Shown in pieces: positions 1 to 9,913 of a stretch of 64,000 nt of DNA. The stretch's first letter is position 1. Each line of letters starts with the position of its first letter. The stretch is from Annulohypoxylon bovei var. microspora (lineage: Eukaryota; Ascomycota; Sordariomycetes; Xylariales; Hypoxylaceae): the NCBI GenBank assembly GCA_022836615.1, contig MU405246.1:62001-126000 (forward strand), in the 5' to 3' direction. The notes under the pieces were generated by a model. The model saw only the letters and a list, made by a program, of their open reading frames with translations. It searched no databases and was not told the DNA's origin. Made by a program: the position numbers and the translations under genes.

Positions 1-1113
1 GCTAATTCAACTTTAGCATGCGACACCGACTACGTATTCGTGTAAAGGTACTAAGGGGTGTCGTCGTACATGTGTCCGTGGGAATAGGGGAAGGATTTGG
101 GATCTTACTGGTTAGGTAGCGTAGGTTTGTTTAATCGCTTTGAGAGAGACTCGTTACCAGAGTTTATCTTCAGAGACTTAATAATAATCTAATTTTCATC
201 ATTTATAAGCTTCTATATCTATTCGCGGACGAACAATTCTTAGATAACTATACTATGAGCAGCAATCAGATCTAAGTTTCATATTTGCCAATGCAACTTG
301 TATATAAAAACCCCTCTAAGGAAGTGACACGGAATAAACCGAGTGTTAGGTTTTATTTAAAATACCAGCACAATTATATCCAGATGTATACATGTAGGAG
401 GATTTCATTGTGTACTTAGACATTATACAATGTGGTTCCGGCGAGAAGGGGCAAGGAGACGACGAGACCATATATTTGTATAATAAAAGGAGCAACATAG
501 AACGATACCGGCAGGGAATTCGTCAACGCAAGAACGGGACGGCTTTGCGGGCAGGCCTTTCCGTCTACTTGACATTAGATAGAATGTGCTCAAATTTGCT
601 CCTGTTTCGGTAATATGTATCTTTAGCAAACAATTTGTGTGGTAAGGTACCACTAACCTGGAACTACTCACTACCAGAATCGTACCATAATCTATCTAAT
701 ATGGTGACACAAAAATACAGATGTAAATTGCACAAGGACAGCTGTTTGCTTCAACGGTCAGCCTGAAAAATGGGTAGGTAGCTGAAGATTAGGAAGTCAC
801 GGCCATGGGGGTTGGACTTACCTAGGTGTACTAGGTATCCAGTGTACCTACCTGAAGGATAGGCTTTCCTAGGTCACTGCCTTCTAACTAGTAATTGTAC
901 CTACTAATTGTTTTATTCGTGTGGTTGCCCCGTGACGAAATTCGGTGAATCTTTTTCGCTCTCGTCACCGACCCTGCTACGAACGAGCTCCTGTGCTTTC
1001 ATCTTGCTGCGCGCCCGACGCACAAGTTTTAATCTTTTCTTCCAGTTACAACATCCAAACAACAATTCTCATCACATCAAACTTCTTTTTTCACAACACA
1101 ACACTCTCCCATC
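1..1113. other. Intergenic region upstream of the copper transporter gene
   Basis: I see no gene here. Short open frames on both strands lack coding character. The stretch around 813-850 holds several TACCTAGGT/CTAGGTA words that recur in spacers across the window. The last 80 bases before 1114 are CA- and CT-rich without ATG, as expected for a fungal 5' leader. Confidence 0.6.
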
Positions 1114-2040
1114 ATGGATATGGGAAACATGCCTGCCATGGCATCGTCGTCTTCGATGATGATGGACATGCCTTCTTCGACCACGACTACTGCAGCCGCA
1201 GCCACTTCTACCTCCATGAGCATGGGAGGTATGGACATGGGCGGAGACGGCCACAGTTGCAAGATTTCCGTAAGTAATATTTTTTCATTATTCCTTTTAT
1301 CCCAACTACCTATTATCTGTGCCTACTAGACATAAACGATAGATAATTATCGCGATAGAATTTTAAAAATGCTAACCGACATTAATAGATGCTCTGGAAC
1401 TGGGACACCGTCGACGCGTGCTTCCTTTCGTCTTCATGGCACATCAAGTCTAAGGGTATGTTCGCCGGATCTTGCATCGGTGTCATCCTTCTCGCCATGA
1501 CGCTTGAGTCCCTTCGCCGTTCCGTTAAGGAGTATGACCGCTACCTTGTCCGCAAGAATGCCAACAACGGACCTGTCGCCGAGACCCGTGCCGACTCGCC
1601 TAAGATTGACCCTCCCACCACTGCCACCGTTGGTCCTTCTTCATCGAACACTTGCACTGTTGCCACTAGCTACCGACCCAAGGTGTACGAGCAAGCCATC
1701 CGCGCGCTTCTCCACACGGCCCAGTTCGTCGTAGCCTACATTCTCATGTTGTAAGTGCCTCCTTCTATCCGTTTATTTCTTTGTGTTTCTATATGACAAA
1801 TAGACGTGAACTGACATGACTAACTGTTTCACTAGACTCGCCATGTACTACAACGGTTACTTGATCATCTGCATCTTCATTGGTGCGTACATTGGCAGCT
1901 TCATCTTCCAATATGAGAAGCTTGGCGGGTAAGTTCCTCATACACCTTTGTTATATCCCACCTTTTCTTTCATATCTAACAATGACAATAGCGGAGAGCA
2001 GACCAGTGCTGCTGGTGAGGCCACCGTGTGCTGTGGTTAA
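1114..2040 (+). CDS. Ctr-family high-affinity copper transporter
   Basis: Four exons: 1114-1269, 1389-1750, 1836-1928 and 1992-2040, giving 219 residues. The product should be a trimeric Cu(I) importer of the plasma membrane or vacuole. The N-terminus is rich in methionine clusters (MDMGNM, MMMDM, MSMGGMDMGG) that serve as copper ligands in this family. Three membrane segments lie at about 75-93, 158-178 and 180-198. The second carries the family's MxxxM motif (M172-L-L-A-M176), formed only after intron 2 is spliced out. The third carries GxxxG (GAYIG), the helix-packing motif. The tail ends in Cys-Cys-Gly, like the copper-handling CC ends of other Ctr proteins. Introns have GTAAGT donors and the frame is continuous. 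Size and layout fit the Ctr2/Ctr3-like fungal proteins; which membrane it acts in cannot be told from sequence. Confidence 0.93.
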
Positions 2041-3102
2041 GTCAATACCTTCACGAGCATCGCCGACCTTAGCAATTTGTCGATAAACTGCTGCAGTGAT
2101 GTTTTCCCCTTCGGTGACTGATCACAAGGGCGAAGAGTTATTGACATCACACCACGAGGCACATATCGCCTTGTGATAATGATCATGGGATCATGATAAT
2201 TCTCTTCACTTCCATAATTCCGTACAATACAATCTTTGTACTGCCCCCATATTCTGGCTTTAACTACCTACTGTGAATGTGAATGAACCTGGTGTTTGGT
2301 AATTTTTCTAATATCATGGCCATGACTGAGCTACTAGCACACCAACTTTTCGGTTAGTTTGTACATCAACATCAACAACTTTATTTGCTTACTGGTTACC
2401 TAGCTAGGTAGTCAGCAGATTACTTAATCCATAATTCGGCCGGTAAATTGGTATTTATTATGTCTGCTAGCCTGTCAACGACTTATAAACTTATAGTTGA
2501 TATATATATATTCACATTCGCGATTATCGGCACCTTACTATTCCTATTATCCATCGTCCGTACTCACAAGCCTCGATGATCATGTGAGGGGAGTCATGTT
2601 GTTAAGAGCGTACAAACATGCTCGGCAAACCACTCTATCCCTGATTCTAGAGTTGCAGTTATCATTGTTATGTATTAAGATATTATTAAAACCTAGGGAA
2701 TGGCTGAGACATAGCGTGAAATTCGCTACTAATGGAGAACACATCCAAAACAGAAAGGAACCTTAATGGTTGTGACCTACCTAGATACTGTACGGAGGTT
2801 TAAAAAATGTAATATGCTAAAGATAGCCCTGAAGATGCTACATCCTTAGTAGAGCTATTGGAACACTTAACGTTTAATACCTAATCCCCAGCAGGGCATG
2901 CAATTATTTCGCGTTCGATAGGATAAAAGGGCACGACCAACCACTGTCTGATCAGAACATAATCATCACAACACCCACCATCAAAACCATCACCACCGAA
3001 CATAGAAATTCGGTAACGGGATTCCGGGATTCTTCACAATTCAAACACCTGAAGCACGCCGTGGACAGCCAGAAAAAGAACTCGTGCTGGGCAGCCGACA
3101 AA
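2041..3102. other. Intergenic spacer
   Basis: This holds the 3' end of the copper transporter transcript and the leader of the next gene. About 150 bases before 3103 are rich in CAC/ACC triplets, a common pattern for fungal 5' UTRs. No supported gene is seen; the open frame at 2497-2766 is AT-rich and has no recognisable features. Confidence 0.55.
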
Positions 3103-3942
3103 ATGTCTAATCCCAATCGCGAGCCTGCGTTGGAATTCGTTGATTACAATCGCCTCATTCGTGACCCTTCAATGACCGAAGACGTAAGTTATATACCATT
3201 CTACCATAATCTATTTCTCGTACTAACTGGTTTTTAGCATTTCCAGATGGTGTTTGATCTACTGGAGCAAGAGCAACGAGAGAAAAAACCTGAAGGTTTC
3301 AGACGATATTTCTCGAAGCAGACCTACAAGCAATGGATGAATCGGGTCAAGTCGCGACTGCGCCGACATGGAAACTCCAACATCGAACCTTCTGATTCAA
3401 GCACCGACCAAGCCATACCTCCTTCCGGTGGTAACTTCACTTCACATTCGCCTTTGGTCCAGAGCTCCGGTACACAGCCCAACAGTGCCGACAACGCCGA
3501 CAGTAGCGACGATGACGTAAACTGGCACGCCCACGGAGACGGTAGCTCAGAGTCCGACACCATCATCGGATCGACCTCATCTGCAGAGCAGCTTCCAATC
3601 CCAAATTACTTTGAAGCACTGTTTCCAGACGCCCCCACCAGCGACGCAGCACAGGCACCGCGTGTCAGAATATTCCTAGAGACCAACGACGAGTGTATTA
3701 TCATCGACTGCCCCAAGGACCGCTTTGCCGACCTGCTGAGCTCCATGACTTACGACCCGCAGACGCAGCGCGTCCGCTTGTCCGTCGACGACGGCGACGA
3801 ACGAGTGTCTATCGACTGCCCCAAGGAGTGCATTGAGCGACTGGTGGAGATCATTGCCGTCGCTGTGGGCATGCAGTACGTTGCTGGTGCGGACAACGCT
3901 TTGGAGAGCAGTACTGAAGTTGATCCTTCAGAGAGCAACTAG
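3103..3942 (+). CDS. Hypothetical acidic protein with a duplicated C-terminal motif
   Basis: Two exons, 3103-3183 and 3238-3942 (261 residues). The intron has a GTAAGT donor, a TACTAAC branch site and a TTTTAG acceptor, so the start at 3103 is preferred over the internal ATG at 3247. I do not recognise the family. The middle (about 75-135) is a Ser/Asp-rich, probably disordered stretch. The C-terminal third has two copies of one unit: a short beta-like segment, then IDCPK, then a helix (ECIIIDCPKDRFADLLSSM and ERVSIDCPKECIERLVEII). The duplicated unit with Cys-Pro-Lys before an amphipathic helix suggests a small repeat domain. No signal peptide or membrane segment is visible. Function unknown. 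Confidence 0.75.
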
Positions 3943-4433
3943 ACTATGACGCAGTCACTTAACTAGGTACAGGTACCTATGTTAAGTTGATGGGTTGCGA
4001 GGAGGCACTTGGGTTTAGCTATTAGGATTAGTAGGGAATGTCACTCTTGCATCCATGGATCTTTCACTTCTACTGCTTCTTCTTTCTGAAACTCGATTGT
4101 GACAACCGCTAGGCCTTGAAATCCAATCTTAGTAGATTCGTAGATATGTTACTTAGTAGGTATTTTGTTCAGTCGTATGAGGCAAATCGTGATCTACCTT
4201 GGTATTGGCAGGCACATGTAGTCGCCAGGATATACTTCGGCTAATATGTCTTAGTCATCAACATGATTACATAATTTTCCCCACGCTGCACTGCAGATCT
4301 ACAGTACGTACCCATGTGGCTAGTGGGTCTTAGCTCATCTATGGATCTTTTTTTTGTTCCATCTGCAGGAACCAAATCGACACAACCTTACAACATTCTA
4401 CGCGAGATTCATCCTCACGCAGAAAATTTCAGA
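3943..4433. other. Intergenic spacer before URI1
   Basis: Nothing recognisable beyond the 3' end of the previous gene and the probable URI1 promoter and leader. The frame upstream of 4434 stays open to 4314, so a longer N-terminus is possible but its sequence does not look like coding DNA. Confidence 0.5.
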
Positions 4434-6266
4434 ATGGCGCCGACTAAAGATAGCTTCTTCGACCTCGAAAGGCAGCGACGAAAGTTAGAGGAGAATGTCG
4501 AGAAACTCTCCAAGGCGCTTGAGTATTGGAAACAATCTAGGAAAGAGTACGAGGCACTACGCCAGGCTGTTCAATTGCTGCCACCATCGACCAGCCGAGG
4601 GGATCTTGCAAGCACACGAGAACAATTTAAAAGCGAGCTTTTGGACGAGAAAGAACTTGGTGTCATTTTTGGCCTTAATGCTAGTAAGACTGCCGAACAG
4701 ATTATCGGTCTGCTCAAGAATCGAGTAGACTACGTCTCAAAAAATGTCGACACGCTTAATAAGCAATTGGATGAGGCGAAGAACAAGCTCGCTGCTGTAT
4801 CAGTTGTCGCAAACCCGGACGCTACTGACGAAGAAGGATTGCCGATCACCGAAATAATGGAAGAGCTGGATGATAATGACAATGTTATATCTTACAGTTT
4901 GCGCACCCCGGGAGACAATCGACCGCAGATCCTCGAAACCTTGAGGAAAGCCGGAATTACGGATTTTGAAACCCCTATTGACGCCAAATCCCTACCAAAT
5001 ACTTCACAAGAGACAGATAAAAGCGACTCACAGCCTTCAATAGATACTCAGAGTCTATCGACCCAACAATCTAAGCAATCTCAGGATGTCGAGTCGCCAA
5101 CTGTTCTAGACCAACCAACTCAACAACCTAAGGATTCATCAGTAAAGGAACAACCGAAGGCGAGGCCTGCGCCCAAGAAGAAGAGTGTCGCGTTCACCGA
5201 GGATACCAAATCTGGCGAGGAGCAAGTGCAGTCAAACACCGCCAAGAAACTGGAAGAAATTCTCCAGAAGGCGAAGGACCAGCAGAGCATAATATCAAAT
5301 CCTATCCTCCCTGCCGATGAAGCCCCAGAGGACGCAGCACTGCGAGAAGATATGATTCGCTACAATAAGGAGACTATGAAGTACGAGATGGCCCCTATTG
5401 TTGCCGAATTGCAACTAGAGGAAGGGTCTTCTGCAGACGATACCGACGACTATAGTGATTCCGACGAGGAGGATGGTGATGATGATGAAGACGAATTAGG
5501 CCGATCAAAACTCCGTATCGATGATGATTGGAAGTTATATATGTTGGAACTCAAAAAGAAGTTGACCGGCTATGAGTTTAACAAGAATAAGGCGTCAGAT
5601 GACGATGACGATATGATCGAGGGTGTTGGTCGTATAGCCGTCAAACGGGAGGGCCAAGATGCACCCGGCATTGAAAGTGAACCAAAAGTCGACCCTAACA
5701 CCGAGAATTCGGTATCGGCAAGGGACAAGAAGAGCGTCAAATTTGCCGAGAGCCTCGATATTGCGGAGGCTCCAGCCCCAATTCCAACCATAAAACACCC
5801 AAACCACTCGGAAGCGGACCCCGTTTCTGATATTGTTATGGAGCGCAACGGTGGAACGCGTCAACTAAGAGTACCTTCGTCTAAGAAGACTTCTCGATTC
5901 CGAAAGGCGAGAAGCACCGAACCTCCAATAATGAAGGCCCCAGTGGCCCTGGATGGCACCCCTATCACACCGGACAGACCCGATATTAATATGAAACCTA
6001 TTCCCTCAGGCCCTGAGGGCCAGACCATGGCAAGATCCGTCTTGGAACACGAGCCATCTTCCGAGGTGAAAGAGCCGTATGAATTCGATGCCAACCTCCT
6101 ACACAATCAAGCTACGGAAGAGTACTATAAGATGCGGAACAGGCTAGTACACCGCAACGGCGGCTTTATGAAGGAAGATGAGAGCCCTATTCAACCACTC
6201 GATGAAGAGGAGGGCGGACCAAGGAGGGCAAGCCGCTTTAAGGCGGCGAGACTCTCTAAGCCCTGA
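4434..6266 (+). CDS. URI1/Bud27-like unconventional prefoldin (RPB5 interactor)
   Basis: Single exon, 610 residues from ATG 4434. An in-frame ATG at 4314 would add 40 residues, but conserved prefoldin sequence begins right after 4434. Residues about 1-125 form a prefoldin alpha-type unit: two coiled-coil helices (LERQRRKLEENVEKL and RVDYVSKNVDTLNKQLDEAK) flanking a short hairpin. The middle is long, acidic and disordered, with runs of Asp/Glu. The C-terminus has the fungal DUF3835-type segment (EFDANLLHNQATEEYYKMRNR) and paired SRFRKAR/SRFKAAR motifs. In yeast, Bud27 binds RNA polymerase subunit Rpb5, supports assembly of the three polymerases and affects translation; this protein probably does the same in the cytoplasm. 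The gene is tail-to-tail with nudC. Confidence 0.85.
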   Translation: MAPTKDSFFDLERQRRKLEENVEKLSKALEYWKQSRKEYEALRQAVQLLPPSTSRGDLASTREQFKSELLDEKELGVIFGLNASKTAEQIIGLLKNRVDYVSKNVDTLNKQLDEAKNKLAAVSVVANPDATDEEGLPITEIMEELDDNDNVISYSLRTPGDNRPQILETLRKAGITDFETPIDAKSLPNTSQETDKSDSQPSIDTQSLSTQQSKQSQDVESPTVLDQPTQQPKDSSVKEQPKARPAPKKKSVAFTEDTKSGEEQVQSNTAKKLEEILQKAKDQQSIISNPILPADEAPEDAALREDMIRYNKETMKYEMAPIVAELQLEEGSSADDTDDYSDSDEEDGDDDEDELGRSKLRIDDDWKLYMLELKKKLTGYEFNKNKASDDDDDMIEGVGRIAVKREGQDAPGIESEPKVDPNTENSVSARDKKSVKFAESLDIAEAPAPIPTIKHPNHSEADPVSDIVMERNGGTRQLRVPSSKKTSRFRKARSTEPPIMKAPVALDGTPITPDRPDINMKPIPSGPEGQTMARSVLEHEPSSEVKEPYEFDANLLHNQATEEYYKMRNRLVHRNGGFMKEDESPIQPLDEEEGGPRRASRFKAARLSKP

Positions 6267-7021
6267 AAAGGATTTAGAATTCGCAATAGCTCACGATTGA
6301 GTTACGAATTCCAATTCCCGATCCTGTGGCTGCGTGAATCTAGCTCGTGCTTATTATGTGACTAAGGGTCACCTAGACGCAGATATTCGGCTTTGATATT
6401 GATCCTGCGAATTATACGGTCTCACAGCTGTCTATAAACCGATGGTTGACTTGGTAATTAGCGCCAACGCATTACTCAATCAGAAGGGCAATTTGCAGTA
6501 CTCGTTACTAGTAAATAGAAGATAATGCTGCCTATCGTAGGTAGGCTCTTTCTAATGTGCCTGTCGTAAGTGGGTTTTACTATTATACGTCTCCTTTTAT
6601 CATATCATTTAAGATCACGAACATGTGTGACGGAACGCTCTTTAATCTAACAATTGATGCGTAGCGGCGGCTCATCTGCTATGTCATTACCAGCGATTCC
6701 AAGATCGAAACAGAACGGGGCTCTCTGACGCCTTTACCCTTAGCAATTCTTTGCTCCCGTGGTTTTGGCTATTCGTTTCACCCCGTACATCTCATCCCAT
6801 CCCATTTACCCCATCCGCATAACGTATGCATGTTTGTACGTACGTATGTATGTACGTATGTAGCTAATGAGAATGATATTTTCTTCGATGCTCGTGCCAC
6901 TTATATGTGCCCCCTTTGGTGACTCGGATTCCGACTATTGCTAGTAACACCCTCTTCGAGTTTTCGGATTTTTTACATTTTACTGTTTTTTCGTTTCTTT
7001 TCCGCTCTCGACATTCCCGAT
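6267..7021. other. Intergenic region between two converging genes
   Basis: This is the shared 3' flank of URI1 and nudC. It contains a simple repeat of TACGTATG/TATGTACG units at about 6824-6863. No gene is supported; long open frames over 6864-7379 on the other strand or frame are shadows of nudC. Confidence 0.6.
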
Positions 7022-7740
7022 CTACTGGACTTTGGCGTTGCTGAAGTCGAGCTCGGGGTGCTGGTCCTGGAACTTCTTGAGGATGTCGGCCTTCTTCTGG
7101 TCGTCGGAGGTGGGGAGGCCCTTCTCCTTCTGGCGCTGGTCGTACATCATCTTCTCGACCATGCCGCGGGTCTCGCCGTCGAGGTCGCTCAGCTTCGAGT
7201 TCTCGGGCTGGATCTTCGTCACGTCGATCTTGGGCGCCGAGGTCACGACGTGCGGCCACCACTCCATCTTGTTGATCTTGTCGAGGTGGATCTCGATCGT
7301 CTTGGTGCCGTCGGGGGACGAGACTAGCGTCCAGGTCGAGTCTTCGGTGAAGACTGCGTGGGGGAGGTCGCCCTGGTGATTGGTTAATGCCTTCCTTTAT
7401 CTTCTTTCATCTCCCTTCTTATGCATTATTAGTGTAGGTGGGTGCGGGTGTGTATACATCGATGATGGGATCCTGGCCCTTGATGCCGGCCTTCAGCTTC
7501 AGCTTCTTGATCTCGACGACGAGATCCCGGCCCTTGAGGTTACCAGGCACGGTGATGTTGATATCGACATCGGCAATAGTCTGGTCCCACTTGTACGGCA
7601 GCGCAGCCTGCTCCTCGACCTCCTTGGCGCGGGCAGCTGCCTCTTGCTCGGGCGTGGGTTCTGATGGTTTGTCAGACACCTACTTATTGATAATAGCTAC
7701 AGAGTAAGGCTATAGGTGAACGCATACCGTTATCTGCCAT
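7022..7740 (-). CDS. nudC: NudC nuclear movement protein (CS domain)
   Basis: Three exons on the minus strand: 7728-7740, 7458-7660 and 7022-7372, giving 188 residues. The first coding exon is only 13 bases (Met-Ala-Asp-Asn and one base of Glu). The acceptor at 7661-7662 is chosen because it restores the frame. The second intron starts GTATAC and ends CACCAG; removing it joins ...GQDPIID to GDLPHAVF, the continuous core of the CS/p23-like fold. The tryptophans of that fold (KWDQT, STWTL, EWWPH) are present, and the C-terminus is a charged helical tail ending in HPELDFSNAK. NudC assists dynein-dependent nuclear migration, acting as a co-chaperone that stabilises the LIS1 homologue NudF. The length is close to that of other fungal NudC proteins. 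Confidence 0.9.
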
Positions 7741-8031
7741 CGTTGTAAGGCTGTTCAGTTGTTCGGGAGTCTAGTCTTCTCCGTGGTTTGGGGGCCGTTT
7801 GATGTATTAGGTATCAACTTGTGTACATAATATGTAGGCAGAAGAATCAATCAGAAAATTGGTGGAGATCTGAAGAGCTCTTAAAGCTGAATGGAGGGGC
7901 AACCTTTGGTGGGGCAGATTACCCCTGCCTTTGCTAAAACTTCCCGGGAATTCCAAACCAATCATCGTCTTGGTAATCGATGTGGGTACAGTACCTAACA
8001 GTGCCTAGCCTCGTTTAGCTCCATTAATTTA
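7741..8031. other. Promoter region of nudC
   Basis: AT-rich sequence upstream of nudC and left of a transposon. No gene is seen. Confidence 0.5.
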
Positions 8032-8308
8032 TCCCCACGACCGCCAGACATGGGTCCAAAAAGCATCCACTGAAATCAGCCCTTCTAGCCAATTAAAAGA
8101 CAGTTTACGAGAAACTAAACATGGTATAAAGTAATTAACCAATCACATTCAACGTTTATGCTTTCCCCATGTCCTTTATGAAGTGAAGGCTTTAACCATT
8201 TAAGGAAAATCGATAAGGAATTACAAGGTTGAAATTTGATTTTTAATTGGCCGACACAAGTGTTTTTTAGTGGATGCTTTTTGGACCCATGTCTGGCGGT
8301 CGTGGGGA
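8032..8308. mobile_element. MITE (miniature inverted-repeat element), TA-flanked
   Basis: A 277-bp element with terminal inverted repeats of about 40 bases that match perfectly. The left arm starts TCCCCACGACCGCCAGACAT at 8032 and runs to about 8071; the right arm at about 8269-8308 is its exact reverse complement. Both ends are flanked by TA (8030-8031 and 8309-8310), the target duplication of Tc1/mariner/pogo-type transposons. The interior is AT-rich, non-coding, and has weaker further inverted similarity (CCAATTAAAA). It sits in the intergenic space between nudC and MAT1, which are transcribed divergently. The identical arms imply recent mobility or conversion. The source transposase is not in this window. 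Confidence 0.88.
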
Positions 8309-8659
8309 TAGCTAGGTACGTCTCTGGGTACTAATTCCTTGAACTTCAACAATTATCAACCTAAATTCCAATGTGAAAGCTCGACTTCTATTCTTTCAAC
8401 CTCCTTCTTCAAACCATAACTATACCTTTCAACATATTTCTCGGTACGCCACCAACTCACCTCCTGCGAGACGATACGGTTAATTCAAATGAACAACCAC
8501 CTTTCACCGACATTCTTTTCTTTCGCGTAACCACCGTCTTAACGGCGATCGCTTCTACCTACACAATCGTTACCTCGCGGGACGGGAAGTCGAAAGACAG
8601 ATACCGAACAAACAAGAAGCTAGAACAATAGGAAAAGCAATTATACTCACACAATCGCC

Positions 8660-9913
8660 ATGTCTCGCAAACCAGTAGCGGCCTCCGCCAACGGCGAGAC
8701 CCACAACGCCGCGCCCGCCGCCATGATCCCAGACGACGTGTGTCCCGTGTGCCGACGGCAGAAGTACTTCAACCCGGACCTCGAGTTCCTCATCAACCCG
8801 GAGTGCTACCACCCGATGTGCCAGCGGTGCGTGGAGCTGATCTTCGGCAAGGGGCCGGCGCAGTGCCCGCACCCGGGGTGCTCGAAGACCCTGCGGCAGC
8901 GCGGCTTCCACTCGGCCTTCTTCAAGGACCTCAAGGTCGAGCGGGAGGTGGACGTGCGCCGCCGCGTGCAGGCCGTCTTCAACATGGCCGAGGACGACTT
9001 CGTCTCCCTGCGCGACTACAACGACTACCTGCAGCAGGTCGAGGACCTGACCTTCGACCTCGTCCAGGGCGCCGACGCCGACCGCAAGGCCGCCGAGCAG
9101 AAGCTGCTCGCCTACGAGCAGAAGCACCGCGACGAGATCGAGAAGAACAGGCGCCGCGGCCGCGAGGCCGAGTCCATGCGCAAGCAGCGCGACGCCGCCG
9201 ACGCCGAGGCCGCCAAGCAGCGCAGGCAGGAGGAGCAGCGCGAGGAAGGGCGCGCCAGGGCCGAGGAAGCCACCATCAACGCTGAGGTCATGGAAGCGCT
9301 CGCGCGCGGCGAGCCCGGCACCGCGGCGGACATCCAAGCGCGCATCCTCGCGCAGAAGCGCGCGCGCGTCGCCCAGATCGCCGGCTCGCACTTCCCGTCC
9401 CTGCTCAACAACACCTCCAGCACCAGTACCAGCACCAGCACCACCGCCGCCGCCTCCTCCAAGCTCTCGTCCTCCTCGCGACCGAACTCGAACCTGCTCT
9501 CGATCCGCGGCCTCAAGGACAAGAACGCGCGCGACGAGGAGGCCGACTACTACCTGCGCCCCTACGACTCGTTCGCGGGGCTAGACCTGCGGCCGACGCG
9601 CTTCGCCGTGCAGCCTTCGTCGTCGTCCGGCGCTAACGGCACCAAGCTCGGGTACGAGAACCCGTGGCTCGACCGCGCGCGCACGGCCGACGACCACCGC
9701 GTCCCCGGCTACAGCACCCAGGAGTACGTCGCGCGCGCCATGTTCGAGGCCTTCGCCGGCCTGGGCGTCGTCGTCGCCGACGAGAAGGCGGATGCGGCGA
9801 GGGTGGTTGGGACGGTGGGGGCGGAGACGGCGGCGGCGACGGGGAGGACGGGCGGGATGGGTGGCGCGGGTGGGGGCGGGAGGATGGATATTGATGATGA
9901 TGTTTTTGTCTAG
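8660..9913 (+). CDS. CDK-activating kinase assembly factor MAT1 / TFIIH subunit Tfb3
   Basis: Single exon, 417 residues. The N-terminus has a C3HC4 RING finger beginning at Cys28 and Cys31 (CPVC), followed by CYHPMCQRC and CPHPGC. This is the diagnostic RING of MAT1/Tfb3, which holds the CDK7-cyclin H kinase on core TFIIH. It is followed by the MAT1 helical domain (about 85-200) with Arg/Glu-rich coiled coil, a Ser/Thr/Ala low-complexity linker (about 250-280), and the C-terminal segment (YDSFAGLDLRP and a final helical block) that contacts the kinase-cyclin pair. The coding region is far more GC-rich than its surroundings, with long GC runs at third positions. It acts in the nucleus in transcription initiation and nucleotide-excision repair. 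Confidence 0.93.
   Translation: MSRKPVAASANGETHNAAPAAMIPDDVCPVCRRQKYFNPDLEFLINPECYHPMCQRCVELIFGKGPAQCPHPGCSKTLRQRGFHSAFFKDLKVEREVDVRRRVQAVFNMAEDDFVSLRDYNDYLQQVEDLTFDLVQGADADRKAAEQKLLAYEQKHRDEIEKNRRRGREAESMRKQRDAADAEAAKQRRQEEQREEGRARAEEATINAEVMEALARGEPGTAADIQARILAQKRARVAQIAGSHFPSLLNNTSSTSTSTSTTAAASSKLSSSSRPNSNLLSIRGLKDKNARDEEADYYLRPYDSFAGLDLRPTRFAVQPSSSSGANGTKLGYENPWLDRARTADDHRVPGYSTQEYVARAMFEAFAGLGVVVADEKADAARVVGTVGAETAAATGRTGGMGGAGGGGRMDIDDDVFV

Noticed and set aside
945..1277. Plus-strand frame of 110 codons over the copper transporter start
   Set aside because: It is a different frame of exon 1; the Ctr reading has the family motifs and normal splice sites.
4314..4433. Forty-residue N-terminal extension of URI1
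   Set aside because: The prefoldin helix starts just after ATG 4434, and the upstream codons do not look like coding DNA.
6864..7379. Overlapping frames around nudC
   Set aside because: They are other-frame and other-strand shadows of the nudC last exon.
8570..9391. Minus-strand open frame of 273 codons
   Set aside because: It is an antisense shadow of the GC-rich MAT1 gene; the composition is Leu/Val/Ala/Arg-rich with no motif.
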